In this document: positions 45,202 to 53,260 of the stretch, piece by piece
Numbering within the stretch: position 1 is the stretch's first letter
Layout: every line of letters begins with the position of its first letter
Assembly (NCBI GenBank): GCA_023254175.1
Contig: JALQYJ010000172.1
Coordinates: 1 to 53,260 of the forward strand
DNA from: Runella sp.
GTDB taxonomy: Bacteria > Bacteroidota > Bacteroidia > Cytophagales > Spirosomataceae
DNA: 53,260 bases
Direction of reading: 5' to 3'
Notes under the pieces: model-generated
Told to the model about the DNA's origin: nothing
The model's database searches: none
Seen by the model: the letters and a program-made list of their open reading frames with translations, nothing else
Translations under genes and position numbers: made by a program

Positions 45202-46391
45202 AAATTTCCTGTTAGGTGTTGTATGGTCAAAATCGACTGAAAATAGCTACGTTGGGTTTCGATATAGCGAAGTTTGATAGTATAAGCTTCGTTGGTCGTT
45301 CGTAAAAAGTTAATGTAGTCGGTTTGACCATTTTCAAAAAAGCGACGTGCTGTTTCGATAATCTTATTGGCTTGTGGTAGCGCCATAGTTTGGTAGTAGG
45401 CCAGTGACATTCTAAATTTAGTCGCCTCATTTTGAGCCATTTGCAAGTCGAGTGATACTAGCTGCTTTTGCGATTCCGTCCGCTCATAGGCGGCTTCTTG
45501 CGCCGTTTGGGCAGCCTCCATTCGGCTTTTGTACTGCCCCCACCAAATCGGGATACTCACCCCCGCCCGCAGACGAAGCCCCATCCTCGTTTCTGGCGTA
45601 CCTTGATTGTAATAACCCACCATAAAACTGGGCAGTCGGCTGCTTTTTTCTACGCCGACTACCTTTTGACTAACCACTTCCATTTGCTTAGCCATTTCCA
45701 CAAGCGGAGCAGAATCCACGTCACCCAAGGTATCCATAGGCAGCGGCATTTTGTCCAACGGAACCAATGCTACCTCTGGCGCGAGCACATTCCCCATCAA
45801 TATCCCTAGTTGATTTTTTTGCAAGATTACCTCTTGAGTAGCCATCGAAACTTGGTTACGAAGTTCCGCTGCTTGCGTTTCTGCAAATACCAACGCCAGC
45901 TTGTCGATAGTACCTACTTCAAAGTTTCTCTTTGCGGCAATCGCGATTTGGGCGTAAGCGCTGTCCTGACTTTGAAGTTGTCGAAGGTACGACTGCCCGA
46001 ATTGGGTATTGAGATACGTCCATTTTACCCGAAATTTTAGCTCGTTTTCGGTGATTTTTTGGTCTTTTTGAGCCAATCCTACATACGCTTGCTGTAATTG
46101 TGCTTGCTGATTATAAACCGTAGGCAAACGGAAACTTTGCTGCACACCCAGCGTATAAAACACCCCCGTCGGACTATCGAACGTCAGTTCAGGGTTGGGA
46201 ACCGCTCGGGTGCAACGGATGAGTTGCTCGTTTTGCTTTATCACCAAACTCGAAGCTTTCAACGCATGGCTATTTTTGAGCGCTGCTTCCACCGCTTCGT
46301 CGGCCGTCAGAGTACGTTGTGACCACGCGCAAGTACTCAACACCCACCCAAGTCCGACCGTCAAGGCTGACTTTTGCCAATAAGTGTTCAT
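45198..46391 (-). CDS. TolC-family outer-membrane efflux protein
   Basis: This 397-residue outer-membrane channel of the OEP family has a signal peptide (about 1-25) followed by long helices with the heptad-like repeats of TolC (for example QLQQAYVGLAQKDQKITENEL and NQVSMATQEVILQKNQLGILMGN). It is shorter than E. coli TolC but within the range of CusC/CzcC relatives in Bacteroidota. It forms the exit duct of the metal pump. The ATG at 46391 starts MNTYWQKSAL. Its stop overlaps the adaptor start. A 17-base palindrome lies 41 bases upstream. Confidence 0.9.
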   Translation of the reverse strand: MNTYWQKSALTVGLGWVLSTCAWSQRTLTADEAVEAALKNSHALKASSLVIKQNEQLIRCTRAVPNPELTFDSPTGVFYTLGVQQSFRLPTVYNQQAQLQQAYVGLAQKDQKITENELKFRVKWTYLNTQFGQSYLRQLQSQDSAYAQIAIAAKRNFEVGTIDKLALVFAETQAAELRNQVSMATQEVILQKNQLGILMGNVLAPEVALVPLDKMPLPMDTLGDVDSAPLVEMAKQMEVVSQKVVGVEKSSRLPSFMVGYYNQGTPETRMGLRLRAGVSIPIWWGQYKSRMEAAQTAQEAAYERTESQKQLVSLDLQMAQNEATKFRMSLAYYQTMALPQANKIIETARRFFENGQTDYINFLRTTNEAYTIKLRYIETQRSYFQSILTIQHLTGNL

Positions 46392-46431
46392 CAAAAATGA
46401 AGATTTGTTTTAAAAACTAAGAAAAAGTAAG

Positions 46432-46448
46432 GTGGGCAATTTGCCCAC
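46432..46448 (-). terminator. Palindrome before tolC
   Basis: GTGGGCAA (46432-46439) pairs with TTGCCCAC (46441-46448) around one base. On the minus strand it is followed by CTTACTTTTT. It lies between the His/Cys-rich gene and tolC, so it could attenuate or process the transcript, or act as an operator. Confidence 0.5.
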
Positions 46449-46468
46449 TTGTGCATTTTTCTGTATTT

Positions 46469-46915
46469 CTAAATCAAAAAGCACTGCACCAGCGCGAGAA
46501 GAAAACGCCCGTACGTTCGTCGAAAAACGTAGGGTGGTTCAAAAAAAGCAGTATGTATCTCTTCCTTTGGGAAGAAAATAGTCTTGTAGAAAAATGCAGA
46601 AAAGGAGGGGATAAAAGGAGTAAAAACCGAAGAGGAAAACGTCAAGGCTTTGGTCGTAATCTCGGCATAACAATCCACAAAGTTAACTTGTCCTTCTTCT
46701 TCGTGGGTCTGAAAACCCGAAGCAGCCGCTTGATGGTGCGGATGTTCGTCTTCGTGCTGTTGGTGTTCACACGACGTCCCCGCCCAGCTTGAAAGAATAT
46801 GGCGATGCGTTCCATGCTCCTGACACGAGTGTTCCAGCACACCATAGCCATTGCCCGCCCAAAGGGCTAGCAATGCCATTGTCAATGCCAAAAACTGTTT
46901 CAGAAGCTTTTTCAT
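46469..46915 (-). CDS. Exported His/Cys-rich small protein
   Basis: This 148-residue protein has a signal peptide (about 1-25) and a metal-binding-looking segment (28-72) with HSCQEHGTHRH, then CEHQQHEDEHPHHQ; Cys31, Cys49 and Cys82 are also present. The C-terminal half is hydrophobic and aromatic and ends FRRTYGRFLLALVQCFLI. It is the first gene upstream of the tolC-cusB-cusA operon on the same strand. Periplasmic metal binding or sensing is inferred from composition and place. The start at 46915 is chosen because the signal peptide begins there. I do not recognise a named family with certainty. Confidence 0.75.
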   Translation of the reverse strand: MKKLLKQFLALTMALLALWAGNGYGVLEHSCQEHGTHRHILSSWAGTSCEHQQHEDEHPHHQAAASGFQTHEEEGQVNFVDCYAEITTKALTFSSSVFTPFIPSFSAFFYKTIFFPKEEIHTAFFEPPYVFRRTYGRFLLALVQCFLI

Positions 46916-47068
46916 CAAAACCGATTTTGAGCAAAAATAAATCAAAAGCGCGTGCAACAGAGTTTCAGGTAGTAAAAAGCGAAAAATAAGTTTATAAAGC
47001 CGCCTCGCTAGTGCCTTGTTTCTTAATGGCCGTAGGAGGATTGGTTCTGTATTCTTTGTAAGCATTCG

Positions 47069-47118
47069 GGTTGTGAGCAACCATAGGCACGAAAAAAGAG
47101 GGTTGTAAGCAACCCTCT
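47069..47118 (-). terminator. Tandem hairpins downstream of the biotin carboxylase gene
   Basis: GGTTG-TGAG-CAACC lies at 47069-47082. A stronger 9-bp stem, AGAGGGTTG with CAACCCTCT, lies at 47097-47118 with loop TAAG. On the minus strand the latter is followed by six T, serving the gene that stops at 47152. Both share the core of the hairpin at 3901. Confidence 0.8.
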
Positions 47119-47151
47119 ACACAATATCGTAATTCCCCATTCGTAATCCCC

Positions 47152-48651
47152 TTACTTCACTCGATTGGTTTTCCATTTGCTTTTGGTAGCTACGGGAGCC
47201 GTCGTACTTCCACTGGTAGGTTGTTTGGTTTGATTCATTAAATAGGCCACCAACGCCGCCGCAACTTCTATTTCTTCCTGATTGGCCTCTTTTTTGAGGA
47301 CTTCGGGGGTAAAATAGTGTTTGACAAAATGCGTATCGAAGTTTCCAGAAGTAAAGGCGTCGTGCAACATTACAAAACGACAAAATGCCAACGTTGTTTG
47401 TACTCCCGAGATTTCGTATTCATCAATGGCCCTTACCATTTTATCAATCGACTCCTGACGTGTCGCTGCGTGAGTGATGAGCTTAGCAATCATAGGGTCA
47501 TAATAAATCGGGATGTCCATACCTTGCTCAAAACCATCGTCCACCCGAACGCCGTTTCCTTGTGGTCGCACGTAGGTTTTTAGATTTCCGACGTCAGGCA
47601 AGAAATTATTGGTAGGGTCTTCGGCATACACCCGAATCTCCATGGCGTGCCCGTTGATTTGAAGGTCTTCCTGCTTAACCTGAAGTTCTTGGCCTTCGGC
47701 AATATAAATCATCTGACGCACCAAGTCCACCCCCGTAATCATTTCGGTCACTGGGTGTTCTACTTGAAGACGCGTATTCATTTCGAGGAAATAGAAGTTT
47801 AGTTGGTCGTCCACAATAAACTCCACCGTCCCCGCGCCATAATACCCGCACGAGCGAGCTACATCCACGGCGCATTTGCCCATTGCTTCTCGGATTTCGG
47901 GAGTAAGGCACGACGAAGGTGCTTCTTCGACTACCTTTTGGTGACGGCGCTGAACAGAACACTCCCGTTCAAAAAGGTAAATAATATTTCCGTGTTGGTC
48001 GCCCAACACCTGAATTTCGATGTGCCGTGGCGAGGCCACGTATTTTTCGACAAATACCGCCCCGTCGCCAAAAGCCGAAATAGCTTCACTGACAGCACGT
48101 TCCATTTGTTCGTCAAATTCTTCTTCATTTTCGACAATGCGCATTCCTTTTCCACCCCCACCCGCACTTGCTTTGATCAATACAGGATAGCCGATTTGGC
48201 TCGCAATCGCTTTGGCTTCAGCGCGGTCAGTAACAGCATCTGGAGTACCTGGTACCATGGGAATCTTATATTTTGCCGCTGCCCGTTTTGCCGACAACTT
48301 ATCTCCCATGATTTCAATACTCTCTGCCGATGGCCCCACGAAAAGAAGACCTGCATCTTTGACCATTTGCGAGAACTTAGCATTTTCGGATAAAAACCCA
48401 TACCCTGGGTGAATGGCATCTACGCCCAATTTTTTACATACGTCTATGATTTTATCACCCCTCAAGTACGACTCTGAAGAAGCAGCAGGGCCAATACACA
48501 CCGCTTCATCGGCATAGCGTACGTGCAATGCGTTGCGGTCGGCTTCACTATAAACTGCGACCGTTTTAATGCCCATTTCGCGGGCAGTCCGCATCACCCG
48601 AAGAGCAATTTCTCCACGGTTAGCAACCAGAAGTTTATTAATTTTGCGCAT
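47152..48651 (-). CDS. accC: Acetyl/acyl-CoA carboxylase biotin carboxylase subunit
   Basis: This 499-residue ATP-grasp enzyme carboxylates biotin on a carrier protein. It starts MRKINKLLVANRGEIALRVM. The ATP site has KASAGGGGKGMRIV, and further family motifs are LFERECSVQRRHQKVVEEAP and EMNTRLQVEHPVTEM, with the carboxylation Arg in the last block. Residues after about 450 form a C-terminal extension (NQEEIEVAAALVAYLMNQTK, then a Ser/Thr/Pro linker) absent from E. coli AccC, as in Bacteroidota propionyl- or acetyl-CoA type subunits. No accB or carboxyltransferase gene is adjacent, so which complex it serves is open. Confidence 0.93.
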   Translation of the reverse strand: MRKINKLLVANRGEIALRVMRTAREMGIKTVAVYSEADRNALHVRYADEAVCIGPAASSESYLRGDKIIDVCKKLGVDAIHPGYGFLSENAKFSQMVKDAGLLFVGPSAESIEIMGDKLSAKRAAAKYKIPMVPGTPDAVTDRAEAKAIASQIGYPVLIKASAGGGGKGMRIVENEEEFDEQMERAVSEAISAFGDGAVFVEKYVASPRHIEIQVLGDQHGNIIYLFERECSVQRRHQKVVEEAPSSCLTPEIREAMGKCAVDVARSCGYYGAGTVEFIVDDQLNFYFLEMNTRLQVEHPVTEMITGVDLVRQMIYIAEGQELQVKQEDLQINGHAMEIRVYAEDPTNNFLPDVGNLKTYVRPQGNGVRVDDGFEQGMDIPIYYDPMIAKLITHAATRQESIDKMVRAIDEYEISGVQTTLAFCRFVMLHDAFTSGNFDTHFVKHYFTPEVLKKEANQEEIEVAAALVAYLMNQTKQPTSGSTTAPVATKSKWKTNRVK

Positions 48652-48766
48652 GAACAACTAGATATTTTTCTATAAAGGCACCGAAAGTTACAACATATCG
48701 TTCATTGTCACAGAATTATCTTGGTAAAAAAGTATAGAAACCTTTGCCGCAAAACAATTAAGTTAT

Positions 48767-49762
48767 CTAGTATTTCAAGCACCTCGTTTTTCTTCGTGCC
48801 GCACTGCTTTTCCCTCTAAACCTAAAAAGGGCATCAAACCCATACCAAATAGCTAGTTCAAAAGCGCCAGTATCTGTACCAAGAGAAGAAATACTAACAT
48901 CATAACTGGCCTGAAAAAGGACATTATCTCTAGCCCATCCGATGGTTCCAACCAAGGCGTCTCGGCGTTTAGAGCCAGTCAAAAGACCTCTGTACCACAA
49001 GCCAACCAAAAGCGGAGAAAAAATGAGATTTGTTCCTATATCTAACTGCTGGTTCATCCCCTGACGACGCCATTGTAATGCCATACTCAGGGCGCTTTCT
49101 CGATCCAAATCTCGCCCATATCCATTGCCAAACACTTGAATTTGGAGAGGGAATTGAGCCCCTAGCTGAACACCCCAACGTTCGCGTAGCCAATCATTAT
49201 CCCGAAATCCCATATTGTGGAAAGAGATACCCGTCCAAAAAAAGGGTTCGTAATCGTTTTGAGGGTCATAATCAAAACGAAGGCCACTTGAAAACGCCAA
49301 ACGATTATTCGCTAGACCCTCTTGTGCCAGTGGATCATTGGTACCCAAATAATTAGATACAAACATAAGATTAGCGCCACTCCAGCGATCGGAAACCCAC
49401 GCAGCTTGAAGGCCGGGTGTAAGGCGTAGCTGCTGCTTCGCATCCAAATAAAAAAGCCGAGACACTTGGCCTGCCAAATGGGTGCTGTTAAGAATGCTGC
49501 CCCGCCGGTCATGCATGGCCTGTATCCCAAGTCCCACTTGCGCATCTTCGGCGTATGTATCAAACGAAAATGCCGCCGTCTGAAATGCGTCTCCAATGGA
49601 CGGCCATTGGTTACGATAGTTGACGATCAGCCGTGGTGTACCTGCATCTCCTACCAATGCGGGGTTTTGATACAAGGGATTGGTATAAAATTGAGAAAAT
49701 TGAGGCGCTTGTGCGCCTGCGTTAACCATAATACCCCAGAAAATGAAGCACAAATAGCGCAT
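48767..49762 (-). CDS. PorP/SprF-family type IX secretion membrane protein
   Basis: This 331-residue outer-membrane beta-barrel has a signal peptide (about 1-19) and the family opening APQFSQFYTNPLYQNPALVGDAG. Alternating strands run to a short basic C-terminus ending CLKY. PorP/SprF proteins are paired with type B T9SS cargo and attach or assist its secretion. The neighbouring upstream gene encodes exactly such a cargo, ending 24 bases before this ATG. A TTG overlapping the cargo stop could be an alternative start at 49789. This is a dedicated cargo partner rather than the core PorP. Confidence 0.9.
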   Translation of the reverse strand: MRYLCFIFWGIMVNAGAQAPQFSQFYTNPLYQNPALVGDAGTPRLIVNYRNQWPSIGDAFQTAAFSFDTYAEDAQVGLGIQAMHDRRGSILNSTHLAGQVSRLFYLDAKQQLRLTPGLQAAWVSDRWSGANLMFVSNYLGTNDPLAQEGLANNRLAFSSGLRFDYDPQNDYEPFFWTGISFHNMGFRDNDWLRERWGVQLGAQFPLQIQVFGNGYGRDLDRESALSMALQWRRQGMNQQLDIGTNLIFSPLLVGLWYRGLLTGSKRRDALVGTIGWARDNVLFQASYDVSISSLGTDTGAFELAIWYGFDALFRFRGKSSAARRKTRCLKY

Positions 49763-49785
49763 AAGTAATAACCTGTTTTGAAGGC

Positions 49786-52700
49786 TCAACGCATCAAATA
49801 AAAGTTGCCTCGAAGCCGTTCTCGTTTACGATTTTCGAGATACATCACCTCACTTTCTAAGACGTACATATCTGCTGGCATGGCCCGACCATTAAAAGTA
49901 CCATCCCAAGATTGTTCCTCATTTTGGCTACCTGCTGGTATATTTTTTACTTCAAAAACTACCTCTCCCCATCTATCTCGAATACGAAGCCAGATAATTT
50001 CCTTAATACCGTTTCCGAATAGGGTAAATCGGTCACCTATGCCATCGTTGTTTGGCGTAAATGCTTGCGGAATCACAACTGAACAGCTATCTGTTTGAAA
50101 AGCCGACATCCGAAAGGTAGAATCTTTACAAACCCCACGGTTACTAACTACCAACTTCACATCGTATTGACCTTTGGGGAAAGGAAGGATAGGATTAGGA
50201 GTGTCGGCGGTACGCCCGTCACTAAAATACCACTTAAAAGTATCTGCATTTTGAGAACGATTGATAAATCTCACGGGGCCGGGTGAACAAAGTAGAGAAT
50301 CGCCCTCTATGGAAAAGTTAGCGACAGTGCGGGCTAGTATAGGTACTGTCTTACGGATTGGTGCCCCTTTACACGCAGTACTACCCCGATACACCGTCAA
50401 TGTGGCCGAAATAGAATTGGCAGTAGTGGTATAGGTGTGTAAAGGCGAGTAAGTAACCGAGTCGAGCGGAGAACCATCTCCAAAGTCCCAAATAACTCCT
50501 AGCCTCGAATCCGATAGATTTACAAATCGAACTGGCTGCCCTTGACAGGCCATTGGAGATTCAAGGCGAAAATCACCTTTAGGTAGGCTATCTACCTTCA
50601 CAATTTTAGAGGTAGAATCAAACCCGCAAGCGGTGTAAGCAATCAGTGTAATTCGATAATCACGATTTGGTTGGGAAAAAGCATGAGTAGCGTTGGGGCG
50701 TGTGTCTATCTTTCCATCTCCAAATTTCCAAACCCAGCGTTCGGGCTTGGGGACAGTGGCATCTTTCACTTGAATTGGTTCGCCTGGACATACAATTGAT
50801 TTTGACAATTCAAAAAGTGGCTTAACCAAATTTGGGTGAACCCGAATATCTACCGTGGCACTGTCTTGTCCGCAATCACTTGTAACTGCTACTTTCACAC
50901 GATAAGTACGGGAGCTATCACGTGCCGAAAACCAATGTTTCAAGGTATCTGCTCCTGAAACACGCATACTGCCATCTCCAAAACTCCAACGTGTCAAAGG
51001 TTTATTGTGCCCAGTAGAACGATTAGAGAAAGTAATCAGTGCAGGCGTGCAGCGAACCGTCGTAGAGTCTACTCCTATTTCTGCTTTTGCCCGTGGACGA
51101 ACATTGACAGATTTACTAGCTCGTTGTTCTCCACAAGCATTTTTTACCGACAAAGTGACGGTAAAATCTTTAGCCGCCCGTTCAGTATTTTCGTATTGCT
51201 TAGCGGGCGGTGTAAACCCTCTGTGTTGTGTTCCATCTCCTAAAGTCCATGTGTAGTCAGAAGCGCTATTGGGCGCACCTGTCGGTATGAAACTCACCGT
51301 TAAAGGTGCACAACCTTGCGTTTGGCTGAGACTAAAATCGGCATTTGGAGGAGGCGCTATAATGAGGACGTCGCGCGTTGTGGTATCGGCACACCCTCCC
51401 GCTCCTGCAATGAGTGTTACTCGGTTAGTTCCAGCAGCTAGCGAAAGACTAGGAACAGCGCCACTGGCCACTTGATTGTTGTTGACCAACCACGTATAAG
51501 TTGACGCACCCGTAGAATTATTCGTAGGGCGAAGCGCACTACCTGTGCAACCATTCGTTATCGAAAAATCAGCTTTAGGACGGCCAATAGAAATGACAGC
51601 TTCGTCCGTACTTCGACACCCGCTGGGGCTGGTCACCTCGTACGTAAGCTTAATTTGATTGGCAGGCACTGCACTAATTATTAACGTATCTCCTCCTCTC
51701 AGGCAATTGGAACATCCCGTCCAACGCCCTCCCAAAGGAGTAGCTTGTAGTTTAAGCAACGTCCCCCCTTGACAAACCGTCAGATCACGGGCATCAGGTT
51801 GTATTCCCTCAACAACGACCGTTACACTATCTTTGGAAGAGCAACTTCCACTTCCTACTACATAACGAATCAGATATCGTCCTAACGTTTTTGGGTTAAA
51901 AACACGGTTTGTTCCCTGAGATTCAATCAATGCCGAGCCTGACCAAGTACCACCCAAAGACGACGCACGTAGTGAAAGGTTTGCTGTGCCTAAGCATAAA
52001 GTTGTATCTCTTATTGGAGTCGTAATTTTTACTTGACTAGCTGCCGATACCAAAAAAGTATCTCGGTCGGTAATTACTCCGCCACAAGGGTTCGGAATGG
52101 TTGCTTCGACAATATAAGGTGCTGTTTGAAAAGCAAGTTCCTCGCCAACAGCAGGATCAAACGCTCGACCGTTTAAGGTGTAAGAGACACCCGTTTGTGA
52201 GATAAATCGGTAACGAAAAGGTGCTTGACAAACATCTACCTGCCGGGGCAGGTTGAGTGTGGGTTTGTCAATAACAGTATGAGGGCAAGGATTAGGCTTC
52301 GAGCGTCCACAATCATTTTCGGCTACCAATGTAACGGTATATACTCCTGCTTTCGAGAATTGAATGACAGGTTTGGGCGAAGAGGCATCAGTTCCGTTAA
52401 TAAAACGATAATCTCGTGGGCTAACCGTCCATTGATAGCGGGTTGCATCAATCGAAAGTGTCGCATCCAACGTAAGCGTACCTCCATTTGATAAACAAAT
52501 CACCGTATCACCATTGACCAATGAAAAGCCACTTGTTAGCACATATTTAGCTTCTGGAAGTTTTTTGAGTTTGACATCCACTTCGGCTGTGCTTGTTCCG
52601 CAGTTTTGTGAAGTAGCGGTAAGTTTGGCTTTGTATGTTTTCGTAGGGTCACTGTAGTTGATAGAGGGGGAAGAAGCAGTACTGGTCTGGCCATTTCCAA

Positions 52701-53187
52701 AATCCCATAAAAAACTTACATCTGAGGAAGTCGGGCAAGAGTTATTTGAAAAACGCACAGGCGAGCCCTCACAAGCCACCCCAACGGCAGGATTAGCAAC
52801 AGGCTTCTTGTTAAAAGTAACCCTAAAGCCTTTGTTATCGTTTAAACAACTAGCACTTCCAACATTTATATCAAAACGAACCAAGCCCTGACTACAATTT
52901 TTTACAAAATTTTTCAAGTCATATACATGCTTGATTGTCACTTCGCTATTGAGTGTCACATTTTCTTTTTTCCCGTCTCCCCATTCAACTTCATATACTT
53001 TGCTACTGCAAGGGCCAGGTTTTAATTTTACACAAAGTTCATAAAGTGAATCGGAGGGTGAAATACATACCACTCCTGAACTGGTAGCATCACAAGTGGT
53101 GATGTCAACCCGCTCTTGGGCATAGAGATTACCTGCAAGTAATAGTATACAAATGAAAATATGCAAGTAAGAAATAGTGTATTTCAC
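49786..53187 (-). CDS. Giant PKD-repeat protein with type B T9SS sorting domain
   Basis: This 1133-residue secreted protein has a signal peptide (about 1-23) and a chain of Ig-like/PKD domains marked by WDFGNGQTS, WTLGDGTQH, WSFGDGSMR, WKFGDGKID, WDFGDGSPLD and WYFSDGRTA. It ends with the gliding-motility-associated (CHU_C) domain: QAFTPNNDGIGDRFTLFGN, then RIRDRWGEVVFE and SWDGTFNGRAMPADMYVL. This domain directs export by the type IX system and is not cleaved like type A signals. The protein should sit on or be released from the cell surface, perhaps as an adhesin. The predicted start is GTG. It precedes its PorP/SprF partner. Confidence 0.92.
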   Translation of the reverse strand: MKYTISYLHIFICILLLAGNLYAQERVDITTCDATSSGVVCISPSDSLYELCVKLKPGPCSSKVYEVEWGDGKKENVTLNSEVTIKHVYDLKNFVKNCSQGLVRFDINVGSASCLNDNKGFRVTFNKKPVANPAVGVACEGSPVRFSNNSCPTSSDVSFLWDFGNGQTSTASSPSINYSDPTKTYKAKLTATSQNCGTSTAEVDVKLKKLPEAKYVLTSGFSLVNGDTVICLSNGGTLTLDATLSIDATRYQWTVSPRDYRFINGTDASSPKPVIQFSKAGVYTVTLVAENDCGRSKPNPCPHTVIDKPTLNLPRQVDVCQAPFRYRFISQTGVSYTLNGRAFDPAVGEELAFQTAPYIVEATIPNPCGGVITDRDTFLVSAASQVKITTPIRDTTLCLGTANLSLRASSLGGTWSGSALIESQGTNRVFNPKTLGRYLIRYVVGSGSCSSKDSVTVVVEGIQPDARDLTVCQGGTLLKLQATPLGGRWTGCSNCLRGGDTLIISAVPANQIKLTYEVTSPSGCRSTDEAVISIGRPKADFSITNGCTGSALRPTNNSTGASTYTWLVNNNQVASGAVPSLSLAAGTNRVTLIAGAGGCADTTTRDVLIIAPPPNADFSLSQTQGCAPLTVSFIPTGAPNSASDYTWTLGDGTQHRGFTPPAKQYENTERAAKDFTVTLSVKNACGEQRASKSVNVRPRAKAEIGVDSTTVRCTPALITFSNRSTGHNKPLTRWSFGDGSMRVSGADTLKHWFSARDSSRTYRVKVAVTSDCGQDSATVDIRVHPNLVKPLFELSKSIVCPGEPIQVKDATVPKPERWVWKFGDGKIDTRPNATHAFSQPNRDYRITLIAYTACGFDSTSKIVKVDSLPKGDFRLESPMACQGQPVRFVNLSDSRLGVIWDFGDGSPLDSVTYSPLHTYTTTANSISATLTVYRGSTACKGAPIRKTVPILARTVANFSIEGDSLLCSPGPVRFINRSQNADTFKWYFSDGRTADTPNPILPFPKGQYDVKLVVSNRGVCKDSTFRMSAFQTDSCSVVIPQAFTPNNDGIGDRFTLFGNGIKEIIWLRIRDRWGEVVFEVKNIPAGSQNEEQSWDGTFNGRAMPADMYVLESEVMYLENRKRERLRGNFYLMR

Positions 53188-53217
53188 GATTATCCTAGTT
53201 TTTACAAATCAATGTTA

Positions 53218-53260
53218 TTATTTAGTCGCCTCTAGCTCATAAAGGTCACTACCTAAATCT
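53218..53260 (-). CDS. C-terminal fragment of an upstream gene
   Basis: The minus strand reads DLGSDLYELEATK and a TAA at 53218, 30 bases before the start of the PKD gene. The close spacing suggests it belongs to the same transcript. Too little is present to name it. Confidence 0.4.
   Translation of the reverse strand, partial: DLGSDLYELEATK

Overview
The window reads as chromosomal DNA of a Bacteroidota, most likely a Cytophagales/Spirosomataceae-type environmental bacterium. This is inferred from type IX secretion (T9SS) parts (a PorE-like lipoprotein, a PorP/SprF protein, a giant PKD protein with a gliding-motility C-terminal domain), a CarboxypepD_reg-type TonB receptor, Tat-exported Gfo/Idh and TIM-barrel sugar proteins, and a TTTG-N20-TAnnTTTG promoter before rpmH. 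No rRNA, tRNA, CRISPR array, prophage or intact insertion sequence was recognised.

Layout. 1-8.3 kb: 5' part of coaX, a secreted GH2 beta-galactosidase, a PorE-like lipoprotein, a PiT phosphate transporter and a decayed phosphate-selective porin. 8.6-24.5 kb: housekeeping and metabolic genes, mostly singletons: an AsmA-like protein, an aldo/keto reductase, DUF2254, thiolase, a dead Xre/MbcA antitoxin, an RluE-like pseudouridine synthase, a double UspA, an orphan FtsX-type permease, a transsulfuration enzyme, rhamnose mutarotase with a Gfo/Idh oxidoreductase, DUF547, an atypical SDR, MaoC and Maf. 24.5-31.3 kb: a dead secreted protein, a GT-C glycosyltransferase, rpmH-rnpA, an orphan OmpR-type regulator, a lone nuoD, a hypothetical protein and an exported TIM-barrel protein.

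32-36.5 kb (minus strand): a sugar/alcohol oxidation group of Zn-alcohol dehydrogenase, GMC oxidoreductase with a 3Fe-4S-type Cys motif, its Tat-bearing small subunit, and an aldo/keto reductase. 36.5-47 kb (minus strand): a metal-homeostasis block with a secreted thioredoxin-like protein translationally coupled to a TonB receptor, a His-containing small membrane protein, a tolC-cusB-cusA heavy-metal RND efflux operon and a His/Cys-rich exported protein. 47-53 kb: biotin carboxylase, then a PorP/SprF gene coupled to a 1133-residue PKD protein bearing a type B T9SS sorting domain.

The most unusual signals are small palindromic elements. One 59-bp nested palindrome lies in frame inside cusA, and a related piece lies at the start of cusB. 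A family of intergenic hairpins built on GGGTTG-CTCA-CAACCC recurs at several gene ends. Three to five gene remnants sit between intact genes. The best candidate for an undescribed functional system is the 36.5-47 kb block, which joins a metal exporter, a TonB importer with a CxxC in its plug, an exported WCxxC protein and His-rich small proteins.
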